Part shown: positions 44,082 to 53,714 of the stretch, piece after piece | Layout: each line of letters begins with the position of its first letter | How positions within the stretch are numbered: the stretch's first letter is position 1 | NCBI GenBank assembly: GCA_028278545.1 | Contig: JANQED010000115.1 | Location: forward strand, 62,001 to 126,000 | Origin: Anaerolineales bacterium | GTDB lineage: Bacteria > Chloroflexota > Anaerolineae > Anaerolineales > UBA11858 | Direction: 5' to 3' | DNA: 64,000 nt | Translations under genes and position numbers: made by a program | Notes under the pieces: model-generated | Seen by the model: only the letters and a program-made list of their open reading frames with translations | Told to the model about the DNA's origin: nothing | The model's database searches: none

Positions 44082-44552
44082 ATGATGAGACATCATTCTC
44101 GAGGGTTGTATTTTGAGGAGTTTGCAGTCGGCCAGGTATATGTCAGTGCTGGTCGTACGATTACCGAAAGTGATATTGTGGCCTTCGCGGGGTTGTCAGG
44201 GGATTATAACCAGATCCACACCGATGCTGAGTTCAGCAAGACGACGCCTTTCGGTCAACGGGTCGCGCATGGTTTATTGGTAACGGCAATTGCTTCTGGA
44301 TTAGTGAATCTCAGCGGCCTGATCGAGGGCACGGTAATCGCCTTCCGTGAAATTGAATCCTGGAAATTCACCAAGCCGGTTTTTATCGGAGATACCGTTC
44401 ATGTCCAGTCCGAGATCATCAAGACTAAGGCCTTGAAACGGCTCGGCGGCGGTGCGGTGGACCTGGAACTCAGCGTGCTGAATCAGAATGAAGAAGTGGT
44501 GATGAAAGGCATCTGGAAGGTTTTGGTTGCCAGCAAGCCGGCAGATGAATGA
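44082..44552 (+). CDS. MaoC-like dehydratase/hydratase
   Basis: 156 residues, single hot-dog domain. The hydratase-2 motif is FAGLSGDYNQIHTDAEFSKTTPFGQRVAHGLL, with the catalytic Asp and His in D-x-N-x-x-H. It would hydrate or dehydrate an enoyl-CoA or a similar thioester. Start at 44082 (MMRHHSRGLYFEEF). No partner gene of fatty acid oxidation is next to it; the acyl-CoA ligase at 11.8 kb is the only other such gene here. Confidence 0.92.
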   Translation: MMRHHSRGLYFEEFAVGQVYVSAGRTITESDIVAFAGLSGDYNQIHTDAEFSKTTPFGQRVAHGLLVTAIASGLVNLSGLIEGTVIAFREIESWKFTKPVFIGDTVHVQSEIIKTKALKRLGGGAVDLELSVLNQNEEVVMKGIWKVLVASKPADE

Positions 44553-44610
44553 TGATCACAATTCGCAGCTAAGACGCTGAACCCAGCAGCGCGGAGATGC
44601 GAGATTTTAC

Positions 44611-47600
44611 ATGTCAGAAGAGAAACCAGCCCAACCCGAAGATCCACGCGAGCGTTTTCGTCGGTTGTTAGACGAGGCAGAGAGAGTCGAACAGGATGAG
44701 GCCCCTGAAGATGCTTCCGAAGAGGAGCTAGAGCCCCCCGTAGTGCCCCCTCGGGGCGATTATCCCTCGACATATTTGGATTTGATAGGTGGTCAGAGCG
44801 AGTCCGAAGGACCCCCATCCGTAGGAACTCAGGACGCACCACCGCCTGAGCCAATGGCTGAGTCGGAACCTGCGCTTGATCTCTCTTCTATTGAGGAGGA
44901 GGTCGTCGATGAGCAGGAGGGCGTGGGGGGGGAAGCCACTTTACCGCAGCAGGAGACGGATACACCGCCACCGCCGGGTTTGGGCACCACGCCCCAAACA
45001 GCGCCGCCCGCTCTGGATACCCGGGGGATGCCGCTCCCGCGCCGGGTCGATGAGATCGATCTGGGGGGCACACAGGTCACGCCATCGGCCTATGAGCAAA
45101 CAGAATCTCGAAGACCAGCCACCACCCCCGCCTCAGTCCCGCCGCCTCCACCCAAAAGGCGGATCCGACCCAAACTTCAGGGCGCTCAATTGGAGCGCAC
45201 TCTGGGCTGTTTGCTGCGCATGTCCCTCTTGGGAGCTTTTGTGCTCGTGGTTCTGGCCGTCATCGCCGCCTCGGCCGGTTTTTACGTCTACTGGCAGATT
45301 GCCAATGACCTGCCCGATCCCAGTGATCTGCGTGAGCGGGTTTCCCAATTCGAGACCACGCGCATCCTAGACCGCAATGGCAATTTGCTCTATGAAATCC
45401 TCGATCCGAGCTTCGGACGCAGGACGTATATCACATTGGAAGAGATGTCGCCATTTCTGGTTGCGGCGACCATCGCTACTGAGGACAAGGAATTCTACAA
45501 TCATCCCGGCTTCGATGCCATGGCGATTGTGAGGGCCTTCTGGCAAAACCTGAACAGCAAGGAAACGATTTCGGGGGCCTCGACGATTACCCAGCAATTG
45601 ACGCGCACCATGTTCCTCTCCGCGGAGGAGCGTGCTCAACGGACATATAGGCGTAAGCTGCGAGAGGCCATCCTGGCGGCGGAGATCACTCGCCGATACA
45701 CCAAAAATGAAATTCTGGAAATCTACCTGAATGAGAATTACTACGGCAACCTAGCCTATGGTGTCGAAGCTGCCGCGCAAACATATTTTGGTTCTTCGGC
45801 CAGGGATTTGGATTTAGGCCAGGCGGCATTTTTGGCTGGATTGCCCCAATTGCCATCGGTCTACGACGTCTATACCAATCGGGACGTGACCTTGGAACGC
45901 CAGCAGACGGTTTTGCTGCTGATGTTCCAGGCCAGCCAGGAACAGGGTTGTATCTACGTGGGCAATTCTCCACAGCCGATCTGCATCGAAGCAGGAGAAG
46001 CTGCTGAAGTAGCGCGCGCCTTTGAGAGTTATGAGTTCAAACCGCCGCAGGTACAGATACGTTACCCGCACTGGGTCAACTATGTGCGCTCGATCTTGGA
46101 AGACCAGTTCGATCCCCAGACGATCTACCGCTCTGGTTTTACGGTATTTACCACGCTCGATCCAGGTCTGCAGGATCAGGCGCAGGAGGTCGTCAAAAAT
46201 CAGGTTGATTCCCTGGCGGATAAGCACGTCACAAACGGTGCTCTGGTGGTTATCCGCCCCAGCACGGGGGAGATCCTGGCGATGGTCGGTTCTGCGGATT
46301 TCGACGATGAGAGCATCGATGGTCAGGTCAATATGGCCGTCAGCCCGCGCCAGCCGGGTTCGGCAATCAAGCCGCTGACCTATGTTGCCGCCTTTGAAAA
46401 GGGCTGGACTCCGGCGACGCTGTTGTGGGATGTTCATTCCGAGTTCCCGCCTTCGGGTGATCCCAATGACCCGCGCGACCCTTATGTGCCGGTTAATTAC
46501 GACAATCGCCATCATGGTCCCGTTACGGTGCGTTCTGCATTGGCAAATTCCTTCAATATACCCGCGGTGAAAGCACTGGATTTCGTGGGCATTTACGACG
46601 ACCCCACCACGTCTGAAGAAGACGGATTGATCGCCATGGCTGAGCGCCTGGGGATCACCACTTTGACCCGAGATGACTATGGCCTCTCGCTGACCTTGGG
46701 CGGCGGCGACGTCTCGCTTCTGGAGTTATCCAGCGCCTTCGCGGTTTTCGCCAACGGTGGACGCAGGATTCCTGCGGTGGCGATCACCCGCATTGAGGAC
46801 CATCTCGGTGAAGTTGTCTACCAATATCAGCAGCCTGTTGGAGATCAGGTGCTGCGGGCTGAGCACGCCTTTTTGATTTCCTCGATCATCTCCGACAACG
46901 CCGCCCGCGCGCCGATGTTCGGCACCAACTCGATGCTCAACCTGCCATTTCCGGTGGCCGCTAAGACGGGGACGACCAACGATTTCCGCGACAACTGGAC
47001 GATAGGATATACGCCCGATGTAGTGGTGGGTGCCTGGGTGGGCAACGCCGACTACACGCCCATGCAGGGAACCAGCGGCTTAACCGGCGCGGCACCAATC
47101 TGGAATTCTTTCATGCAGATAGCCGTCCAGCACCTGACCGGTGGCAACCCGACCCCGTTCATGGCGCCGACAGGCGTCATCCAACAGGTTATCTGTACAG
47201 CCTCGGGCACTGAGCCTTCCCAGTGGTGTCCCAGTCAGCGCAGCGAGTATTTCGTCGCTGGACAACCGCCATTGCCCAAGGGTCAGGATTTATGGCAAAA
47301 GGCCACGATCGATACCTGGACGGGTTTGTTGGCCTCTCCGTCCTGCAATGAGTTTACCGAGAACAAACTGGGCCTGAATGTCAGCGACCCTTGGGCGATC
47401 AAATGGATCGAGGAGACCGACCAGGGCCGGAATTGGGCCAGTGATATGGGTTTCTCTGATCCGGTCTTTTTCACCCCCCAACACGCCTGTTCCGAAACGG
47501 ACTCGCGCCCCATCCTCGAGATCACCACGCCGGACGATGGCGATGTGATCACCTCCAGCCCGCTCTCGATCTACGGGCGAGCGGATGCCACCAGCAAATT

Positions 47601-48006
47601 TAGTGAGTTTTGGCTGCACTGGGGCCGGGGAGATGATCCAGTGGATTGGGATTTGCTGCGCGAGGAAGATGACCCCGTCAACCAGCCTGATGAGATCTAC
47701 GAATGGGATGTGAGCGAACTGGAGGCCGGGGTGGTTTCTCTGAGGTTGCGTGTACTAAGCTCTGAGGATACCTACGCCGAAACGACCGTCAGTATAGACC
47801 TTCAGGTTCCCACGCCGACCCCCACCCCCACGGACACCCCCACAGAGACTCCTACACCGACGGCGACGTTTACCCCGACCTTGACCCCTACCCCCACGTT
47901 CACGCCGACCGACACACTGACTCCCTCGATCACACCGACGGCCACGGAAACATCTTTGCCTACGGATACACCAACGGAAACCCCCACGCCGACACCTACC
48001 CCATAA
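44611..48006 (+). CDS. class A penicillin-binding protein (PBP1A type)
   Basis: 1131 residues. Residues 1-190 form an acidic, Pro-rich cytoplasmic tail, followed by a membrane segment ([23 protein letters not shown]). The GT51 glycosyltransferase has [18 protein letters not shown] and [15 protein letters not shown]. The transpeptidase has SxxK as S584-A-I-K, SxN in ANSFNIP, and KTG in [10 protein letters not shown]. The C-terminal part holds a domain starting about residue 965 ([14 protein letters not shown]). A tail of [16 protein letters not shown] repeats from about 1065 follows. It builds and crosslinks peptidoglycan. The long unfolded ends on both sides are unusual. No gene ending is shared with neighbours. 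Confidence 0.95.
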   Translation: MSEEKPAQPEDPRERFRRLLDEAERVEQDEAPEDASEEELEPPVVPPRGDYPSTYLDLIGGQSESEGPPSVGTQDAPPPEPMAESEPALDLSSIEEEVVDEQEGVGGEATLPQQETDTPPPPGLGTTPQTAPPALDTRGMPLPRRVDEIDLGGTQVTPSAYEQTESRRPATTPASVPPPPPKRRIRPKLQGAQLERTLGCLLRMSLLGAFVLVVLAVIAASAGFYVYWQIANDLPDPSDLRERVSQFETTRILDRNGNLLYEILDPSFGRRTYITLEEMSPFLVAATIATEDKEFYNHPGFDAMAIVRAFWQNLNSKETISGASTITQQLTRTMFLSAEERAQRTYRRKLREAILAAEITRRYTKNEILEIYLNENYYGNLAYGVEAAAQTYFGSSARDLDLGQAAFLAGLPQLPSVYDVYTNRDVTLERQQTVLLLMFQASQEQGCIYVGNSPQPICIEAGEAAEVARAFESYEFKPPQVQIRYPHWVNYVRSILEDQFDPQTIYRSGFTVFTTLDPGLQDQAQEVVKNQVDSLADKHVTNGALVVIRPSTGEILAMVGSADFDDESIDGQVNMAVSPRQPGSAIKPLTYVAAFEKGWTPATLLWDVHSEFPPSGDPNDPRDPYVPVNYDNRHHGPVTVRSALANSFNIPAVKALDFVGIYDDPTTSEEDGLIAMAERLGITTLTRDDYGLSLTLGGGDVSLLELSSAFAVFANGGRRIPAVAITRIEDHLGEVVYQYQQPVGDQVLRAEHAFLISSIISDNAARAPMFGTNSMLNLPFPVAAKTGTTNDFRDNWTIGYTPDVVVGAWVGNADYTPMQGTSGLTGAAPIWNSFMQIAVQHLTGGNPTPFMAPTGVIQQVICTASGTEPSQWCPSQRSEYFVAGQPPLPKGQDLWQKATIDTWTGLLASPSCNEFTENKLGLNVSDPWAIKWIEETDQGRNWASDMGFSDPVFFTPQHACSETDSRPILEITTPDDGDVITSSPLSIYGRADATSKFSEFWLHWGRGDDPVDWDLLREEDDPVNQPDEIYEWDVSELEAGVVSLRLRVLSSEDTYAETTVSIDLQVPTPTPTPTDTPTETPTPTATFTPTLTPTPTFTPTDTLTPSITPTATETSLPTDTPTETPTPTPTP

Positions 48007-48081
48007 GATCGTGTAAGGAGGCATGAAACTTAGCTCAAAGTATTGCTTGATCGCGTTCCAATCCCCCACTTGCCATCGCCA

Positions 48082-50331
48082 TCATAACAAGCGAATCTGT
48101 GGCTCCGAGTACGTCAGAGGGTCTAAGGTCAACTGCTCTGCGAGGTTTTCCAGGGTCAGCATGGGGTTGTCAATCAGGTAGCGCAGGTGGCGGTACTTGA
48201 TGAAGCTCCAATGATCTTCCACTTCTTTGCGTAACAGGGGGTTGTTGCTCAATTTCCATGCCACGATGTTGGCCCGTCCGCCGGGTAGGACGATCAGAGC
48301 GCTCCCATTGGGGTGCGTGTCAGCGTTGATGATCTTGCCCAGCACTGCTGAAGCGGTCAGATATAGGGTGAACTGGGTTTGCTCTTCATCATCGAGCCAC
48401 TGGTAGGTGATGGGGCCATCTGCGATCTTTTGAGTTGCCAACCCTAACTTGCTCCCCAATTCCTCGATGAGTTCTCCAATCTTTATCAGATCGTCTCGAC
48501 GATTGGCAGGTCTATCCCCTGGGCGCGGGTGCCAGAAGTCGCTTTCTGGAGGTTCCCTCTCGGCATATGATTCCAGGCAGACTTGGATCAATTCCAATCC
48601 CGGCGTCAACAACCCTGGAAAGGCGGCGCAGATTGCTTCATCTAGTGACCTCAGGGTGCAGCCGGGGTGATTGAGCAGGTGTCCCACTAATTCGATTTCC
48701 ACCCGGTCGGCCAGTGGCAGCGACTCCTCATCGTGTTTTTGCAGCCACCAATAACCAGATTCGGGTGATTGTCCCGTGGCCTCCAAACGTACGAAACCGC
48801 CCCGGTAAGCGATAGTTTCTTCGATGGTTCTTTGGAGATCGTAGAAGCTCTCAGCAGGGGAGCCGATGAGACTAGTTTCTTTCGTATAGGCGTTAAGCCC
48901 AGCAGCAAGGAGGGGCAAATAACTAGAAGGCTCACCACGCTCCTTTAAGTGCGCCTGAGCGCCAGACTTGATGATTTCCTTGATGTTTTTTGTGTCTTCG
49001 CCCTTTTCCACGGCGGTTCCAGCGGAGAGTGTGATTTGGGTCTGTCCCTGTCTTGCCCGCATGGCGACTCCACGTAGGTCGAGGCCTGCGGAGTGGATCG
49101 CGGTCATCACTGCGCTGAGGTATCCGGGTTCGGTTTCAGCGATCAGGCCGAAAAGAGGTGTCTGAAGGGTTAGAATCGGATGTAGATTTTCCAAGACGCT
49201 GTGCAGTGCCGCACTGTGCCAGCGCCAGCTGTAGCGTTGACGGCGTAACACGGACTTGAACTCATCGACCGCCTCCGACCCCCAAAGCCAACCGGCCCAA
49301 AGCGCAGAGAGAGTCCAAAAAGCTTGGTTAGGACGTGGGAAGGTGGTAAGGATTGCGCCAATGGGGGTCTCCCCCACATCCCTGGTCAATCTTCTAAAAC
49401 GCCCTTCGAACAAACAGATCCCGCCCTCCTCTGGGGGTATCTCAGGCCAGATCGTCAGGGGTAGGGGCGTAGCCTCGGAGGCCCACAGTTCGATGGCTTC
49501 TTCCAGGGCCAGCCAGATGTTGTTTTCCCGATACTTGGGCGGTATCGTCAGTTGTTTGGGGCGATCACGGGCGGTGGGATGTGGCCAGAGAGTATTGGCG
49601 CGGTCGAAGGCATTAAGCAATAATGCGCTCAGATGTTGAGTGTGTTCATCTGGCAAGGCCAGCCCATCCAGCTTATTAATCAGGGTGCTCAAGACATACA
49701 CCGCCCGGTCGGGGTAGACAGCCAGGGCCTCTTCGGCGTAGATGCGGTCAGGATCGTTCAGCGGGGCAACCCGTTCTAAAGCGCGGGCGCGAGGCAGACC
49801 ACTGTCCCCGAACTGCATCGCCAGGGATTTGTCCCCCTCGGTAGCGGGGAACTCCCCCGAGTCCTTGCAATAAGGGCAGGTGTAGATGCGCCCATAGGGC
49901 ACCTGCCCGTCGTGATCCCACAGGAAAGCCTCAGCCTGGATCTCTGCTTCGCAGCCCTGGCATCTCGTCTGGTATAGCGAACGGATGTGTGGCTCGATGC
50001 GTGAATCTCTGAGTCTGGCGGATCCGATGGCCGCCAGGGCAGATTTCAGGTCCGCGAGACGCGGAGGGGCGGCAGACATCTTGAGGATGAAAGCGATCAC
50101 GGGGTTATTGGCCGCCATCAGGACACGGTACCCGCTGCGGGCGATTTCCTCCACCAGGCGTGGAGAAGCCCCAAAGGGATCCAGCACCCAACCCTCCCGT
50201 TGAATCCGATTCTCCAGCCAGGAAGCAGCCACCCCCTCCGGGAGGGGGGGCAGGTATCTTCCCATGGGTCGTTTTTTTCGCGTTGGTTGGCCGGGGATGT
50301 AGGGAGGTGGAGTGGTTTTGGTGGCCTTCAT
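48082..50331 (-). CDS. DNA-methylase-like protein with altered catalytic motif
   Basis: 749 residues. The N-terminal third looks like adenine-type DNA methylases of the DUF1156 kind. LDPFGASPRLVEEIARSGY (51-57 core) matches the SAM-binding DPFAGGGS...EA motif. YRVLMAANNPVIAFIL follows. Paired cysteines at 124/127 and 152/155 resemble an inserted zinc ribbon. Where the catalytic [D/N]PPY would stand, the sequence reads ILTTFPRPNQAFWTLSALWAGWLWG (329-339), so the acid and the PPY are gone. The last 350 residues are of no family I know. It could be a methyl-binding or DNA-binding relic, or a defence-type protein. It is divergent from glgA. Confidence 0.72.
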   Translation of the reverse strand: MKATKTTPPPYIPGQPTRKKRPMGRYLPPLPEGVAASWLENRIQREGWVLDPFGASPRLVEEIARSGYRVLMAANNPVIAFILKMSAAPPRLADLKSALAAIGSARLRDSRIEPHIRSLYQTRCQGCEAEIQAEAFLWDHDGQVPYGRIYTCPYCKDSGEFPATEGDKSLAMQFGDSGLPRARALERVAPLNDPDRIYAEEALAVYPDRAVYVLSTLINKLDGLALPDEHTQHLSALLLNAFDRANTLWPHPTARDRPKQLTIPPKYRENNIWLALEEAIELWASEATPLPLTIWPEIPPEEGGICLFEGRFRRLTRDVGETPIGAILTTFPRPNQAFWTLSALWAGWLWGSEAVDEFKSVLRRQRYSWRWHSAALHSVLENLHPILTLQTPLFGLIAETEPGYLSAVMTAIHSAGLDLRGVAMRARQGQTQITLSAGTAVEKGEDTKNIKEIIKSGAQAHLKERGEPSSYLPLLAAGLNAYTKETSLIGSPAESFYDLQRTIEETIAYRGGFVRLEATGQSPESGYWWLQKHDEESLPLADRVEIELVGHLLNHPGCTLRSLDEAICAAFPGLLTPGLELIQVCLESYAEREPPESDFWHPRPGDRPANRRDDLIKIGELIEELGSKLGLATQKIADGPITYQWLDDEEQTQFTLYLTASAVLGKIINADTHPNGSALIVLPGGRANIVAWKLSNNPLLRKEVEDHWSFIKYRHLRYLIDNPMLTLENLAEQLTLDPLTYSEPQIRLL

Positions 50332-50635
50332 CCTGCCCCTAAGTATATCTCAGGATGTGCGCGTGAATCAAATCAGTCGAGCGACTGAATGAGTCCCCCC
50401 CATGTTTTCCCTCGACGGGGACGATATTCTTCATCAATAACAGCGGGTATGATAACCCAGGAAGTGTACTATAATTTGCGGAGGTCTTTACGCCAGAGCG
50501 TGATGTCCGCTTGCTCGTTGGTTGCTCCAGGGCATGTACGCCTGCCTGAAGGGCTGCATAGCGCAGCGCAGGCGACCCGCAGTGTAGAGAGCACGGCGAC
50601 TCAGTTGAGTTAGCTTCGCACAAGGAGATTTCTCA
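50332..50635. other. 304-bp intergenic region with glgA promoter and leader
   Basis: TATAAT at 50470-50475 is a candidate -10 for glgA, with no good -35 at the proper distance. It would give a leader of about 155 bases. This leader is GC-rich and includes the stem CGCCTGC/GCGCAGGCG (about 50539-50572), so it may be structured. I do not recognise it as a known riboswitch or small RNA. AAGGAGA lies 9 bases before GTG 50636. Confidence 0.4.
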
Positions 50636-52117
50636 GTGTCAGATACTTGGAAGATCGTCATGGTGGCCTCAGAATGTGTGCCTTATGCCAAGTCCGGGGG
50701 TTTGGCTGATGTCGTCGGCGCGCTTCCAGCGGCTTTGCAGAAGTTGGGCCACGAGGTCATCATCGTGATTCCCAAATACCGCGCTATCGATGCAGAGCAG
50801 TTCGACATTCAACCCTTCCTCAGCCCCATGGGTGTGTGGATGGGCGATACCGAGGAATGGTGTGCCGTCTATAAAATCCAGAACCAGGCTGGGGTTGCAG
50901 TCTATCTCATCGAATCGGATAAGTATTTCGACCGCGACGGTCTCTACCACGATGCGGAGTTCAACGACTTCTTAGACAACCCCCGCCGTTTCGCTTTCCT
51001 GACGCGCGCTGCCCTTCAACTTTGCATCGACATCGGCTTTAAACCAGATGTTGTCCACGCCCATGACTGGCAAACCGCGCTGGCATCGGCATACTTGAAA
51101 ACCTGGCACTGGGATGATCCCGTTTTGGGCGGTGCGGCGAGCTTCCTGACCATCCATAATATTGGCTATCAGGGGGTCTATGATGCCGGGCATTACGATT
51201 ACACCGGCTTGCAGTGGGGCAATTTCACTTCTGACAAGTTTGAAGATCATGGCAAGGTTAATTTCCTCAAGGGCGGCATTTACTATGCTGATCTGGTCAA
51301 CACCGTCAGCCCGACGTATGCAAAGGAGACGCGCACTCCGGAGATGGCCCATGGCATGGCCCCCTATCTAAACGACAAGGGCGAGAATTATGTCGGCATC
51401 CTCAACGGCGTGGATTATTCCCAGTGGAATCCCGAAATCGATCCATTGATCCCGGCCAATTACTCTCGTGATGACCTGACAGGTAAGGGAATCTGTAAAC
51501 GGGAACTGCAGAAACGATTTTATTTGTATGAAGATGGGGATATCCCGCTTATCGGCGTGATCAGCCGCTTGGCGCACCAGAAGGGCCTGGACCTCTTATC
51601 GGGAGCCATCGAAAGCGTCCTGGACGATATGCATGTGCAGTTCGTCTTACTTGGGTCGGGTGACAAAGCATTGGAGAGGTATTTTGCCCATCTCCCGGTG
51701 CGCTATCCCGGGCGTGCAGGGAGCTATATAGGCTATAACAATGAGCTGGCCCATTGGATCGAAGCCGGTGTGGATATGTTCTTGATGCCTTCACGCTATG
51801 AGCCTTGCGGCCTCAACCAGATCTACTCCCTTAAATACGGCACACTGCCAGTGGTGCGGGCCACCGGGGGGTTAGATGATACTGTGGAGCAGTATGACGA
51901 GGCCACTGGCGGCGGCACTGGCTTCAAATTCATCGAGGCCAGTGCGCACTCGATCTATTACACCGTTGGCTGGGCGGTGAGCACTTATTATGACCGCCGC
52001 GGTCATTGGGATCAGATGGTTCGGCGCGCCATGGAGAAACGCTTCTCCTGGGATGACAGCGCACAGGAATATGTGGCGGCCTATCGACGCGCCATCGAGA
52101 ATAAAAAGGGACTATAG
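50636..52117 (+). CDS. glgA: glycogen synthase (GT5)
   Basis: 493 residues starting at GTG 50636, with AAGGAGA upstream. It extends alpha-1,4-glucan from ADP-glucose (GT5, GT-B fold). The ADP-glucose loop is KSGGLADVVGALPAAL near residue 17 (KTGGL in E. coli). The second domain has ISRLAHQKGLDLLSGAI and FLMPSRYEPCGLNQIYSLKYGTLPVVRATGGLDDTV, carrying the catalytic Glu and the nucleotide site. No glgB, glgC or glgP is close by. Confidence 0.96.
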   Translation: MSDTWKIVMVASECVPYAKSGGLADVVGALPAALQKLGHEVIIVIPKYRAIDAEQFDIQPFLSPMGVWMGDTEEWCAVYKIQNQAGVAVYLIESDKYFDRDGLYHDAEFNDFLDNPRRFAFLTRAALQLCIDIGFKPDVVHAHDWQTALASAYLKTWHWDDPVLGGAASFLTIHNIGYQGVYDAGHYDYTGLQWGNFTSDKFEDHGKVNFLKGGIYYADLVNTVSPTYAKETRTPEMAHGMAPYLNDKGENYVGILNGVDYSQWNPEIDPLIPANYSRDDLTGKGICKRELQKRFYLYEDGDIPLIGVISRLAHQKGLDLLSGAIESVLDDMHVQFVLLGSGDKALERYFAHLPVRYPGRAGSYIGYNNELAHWIEAGVDMFLMPSRYEPCGLNQIYSLKYGTLPVVRATGGLDDTVEQYDEATGGGTGFKFIEASAHSIYYTVGWAVSTYYDRRGHWDQMVRRAMEKRFSWDDSAQEYVAAYRRAIENKKGL

Positions 52118-52175
52118 TTGAATCCTCTGGAATACCGACCACGCGCTGCGTGGCGTCTATGGTTATGGAAGGGAT

Positions 52176-53066
52176 ATGAATAAAGGCATTCTATACGGTA
52201 TCGGCGCCTATGCGCTGTGGGGGGTTTTCCCCATCTACTGGAAGTTGCTCAAGAGCGTGCCGCCTCTAGAGATCGTCGGGCATCGCGCCGTCTGGTCGTT
52301 TGTTTTCGTCTCGGTTTATGTTGCCGCCACCAACGCCTGGGGTGGTTTTCGCCCTGTTCGGAGCAAGCCTAAAATCTTGCTGGTTTATTTTGCTACAGGG
52401 ACGCTGCTGAGCGGCAACTGGTTGATCTACGTCTGGGCGGTCAACAATGGCTTTATTGTCGAGTCCAGCCTGGGCTATTTTATCAACCCCCTGGTGAATG
52501 TCTTGTTGGGCATGATCTTCTTACGGGAGAAACTCCGCCCCTGGCAGTGGATTGCTGTGGGGTTGGCGGCTGTTGGCGTTGTGTATCTGACAGTAAGCTA
52601 TGGTTCCCTGCCCTGGATTGCCCTCAGCCTGGCGTTTTCTTTTGGGTTTTATGGGCTGATCAAGAAGATGGCTGCGCTGGAATCCATCCCCGGTTTTGCG
52701 CTGGAGACAGGGTTTATGTTCATTCCCGCGCTGGGGCTGCTCCTCTTTCTGGAATTTTCGGGGAGAGGCGCTTTTGGGCATCAATCTGCCCTGGTGACAT
52801 TGCTGCTGGCCCTGGCGGGTGTGGCCACAGGCCTGCCTCTGCTGTGGTTCGGCGCGGCGGCCCGGCGGATTCACCTCTCGACTTTGGGATTCCTACAGTA
52901 CATCGCCCCGACCTTCCAGTTTTTGATCGGCGTATTGATCTACGGGGAAGATTTTTCACCAGATCGCCTGATCGGGTTTTGTGTCATCTGGGGGGCGTTG
53001 CTGATTTTCTCCGTTGAAGGCGTCCTGCATCGTGGGAACTCAGCCTCAGCCGCATTTGCGGATTAG
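52176..53066 (+). CDS. rarD: RarD-type EamA/DMT transporter
   Basis: 296 residues, ten predicted membrane segments in two EamA repeats. The start MNKGILYGIGAYALWGVFPIYWKLLKSVPPLEIVGHRAVWS is diagnostic of RarD. Other family phrases are SGNWLIYVWAVNNGFIVESSLGYFINPLVNVLLGM and LGFLQYIAPTFQFLIGVLIYGE. The physiological substrate is not settled. A hairpin CCACGC/GCGTGG lies in the 58-base gap after glgA. Confidence 0.95.
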   Translation: MNKGILYGIGAYALWGVFPIYWKLLKSVPPLEIVGHRAVWSFVFVSVYVAATNAWGGFRPVRSKPKILLVYFATGTLLSGNWLIYVWAVNNGFIVESSLGYFINPLVNVLLGMIFLREKLRPWQWIAVGLAAVGVVYLTVSYGSLPWIALSLAFSFGFYGLIKKMAALESIPGFALETGFMFIPALGLLLFLEFSGRGAFGHQSALVTLLLALAGVATGLPLLWFGAAARRIHLSTLGFLQYIAPTFQFLIGVLIYGEDFSPDRLIGFCVIWGALLIFSVEGVLHRGNSASAAFAD

Positions 53067-53145
53067 AATTGGAGAGTTTCAAGGGTGAAATTGAACCTGT
53101 GACGGTTGCGTCAAGGATATCTTGCAGTTTTTTCGTGTCTTTCAT
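52984..53145 (-). pseudogene. truncated HepT-like HEPN fragment
   Basis: ATG at 53145 overlaps the nucleotidyltransferase stop as ATGA, the usual arrangement of mntA-hepT pairs. The frame reads MKDTKKLQDILDATVTGSIS and runs 53 codons. Only the first 17-20 residues resemble a HEPN N-terminus (KDILDAI type). The rest is antisense to the end of rarD. The RxxxxH ribonuclease/AMPylation-target motif of HepT is absent. The toxin was therefore probably lost by deletion. Confidence 0.55.
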
Positions 53146-53441
53146 AGGGCAACTGCCTCAGTCCGAATCGATTGGACAAAGGACTGGTCTTCAACTTTAG
53201 GAAGTGCAAAAGTGGGAATGACATCAGTGGGTATTCCCAAAAGCTTTTGGGCTTCAAATTGAAATGCGCCAACGCCAAAGGCGGACGCGCCAGCTTCCAA
53301 CTCAATTAAGAAATCCACATCGCTGACTTCCTTGCTTTCCCCACGCGCCACAGAGCCAAACACGTAGACTTTGCTGATCCCGTGTTTGGCAGCAATTCTA
53401 TATAGCTGCTGCCTCACTTTTTTGATCTCTTCCAAAGTCAT
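53142..53441 (-). CDS. MntA-like minimal nucleotidyltransferase
   Basis: 99 residues from ATG 53441; TTG 53459 is possible. Signature VYVFGSVARGESKEVSDVDFLIELE, with the GS...DxD metal site of pol-beta-like minimal nucleotidyltransferases. Antitoxins of the MntA/HepT type AMPylate their HEPN partner. The C-terminus has the family phrase LLGIPTDVIP followed by SIRTEAVAL. The partner is only a fragment, so this antitoxin seems orphaned. It lies at the edge of the A+T-rich patch. Confidence 0.9.
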   Translation of the reverse strand: MTLEEIKKVRQQLYRIAAKHGISKVYVFGSVARGESKEVSDVDFLIELEAGASAFGVGAFQFEAQKLLGIPTDVIPTFALPKVEDQSFVQSIRTEAVAL

Positions 53442-53609
53442 AATATCATATGGTGTCAAATTGCATCTCTTTCTTCCCGATGCAACTGTGTAAAAATAAT
53501 AGAAAAAATGGGGGTTAGGTGGGTAACGCTACAAAGAGAAATACATTCAGTAAAAACGATGGGCACTATAAAATAGCGCTCAGACGCGCTTACAAAAAAG
53601 GGGTCACCA

Positions 53610-53643
53610 GAACAATCGCCTGCTATTAGTCAGGCGATTGTTC
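53610..53643. repeat. perfect 13-bp inverted repeat
   Basis: GAACAATCGCCTG (53610-53622) and CAGGCGATTGTTC (53631-53643) around 8 bases. No T run. It lies just left of the A+T-rich gene, between it and the NTase, and may be a recombination or terminator-like site. Confidence 0.75.
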
Positions 53644-53644
53644 A

Positions 53645-53665
53645 CAATTGAGCTGTCCTCAATTG
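53645..53665. repeat. second hairpin, CAATTGAG/CTCAATTG
   Basis: CAATTGAG (53645-53652) and CTCAATTG (53658-53665) around a 5-base loop, starting one base after the previous hairpin. The tandem pair is more than chance. No T run follows. Confidence 0.65.
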
Positions 53666-53714
53666 CCAATAAATGTATCTAGAAGACATAATGCTATTAT
53701 CGAAATATTCGCAT

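Noticed and set aside
50476-50635. Known small RNA or riboswitch in the glgA leader
   Set aside because: No match by eye to RNase P, tmRNA, 6S, SRP or common riboswitch cores; only described as a possible structured leader.
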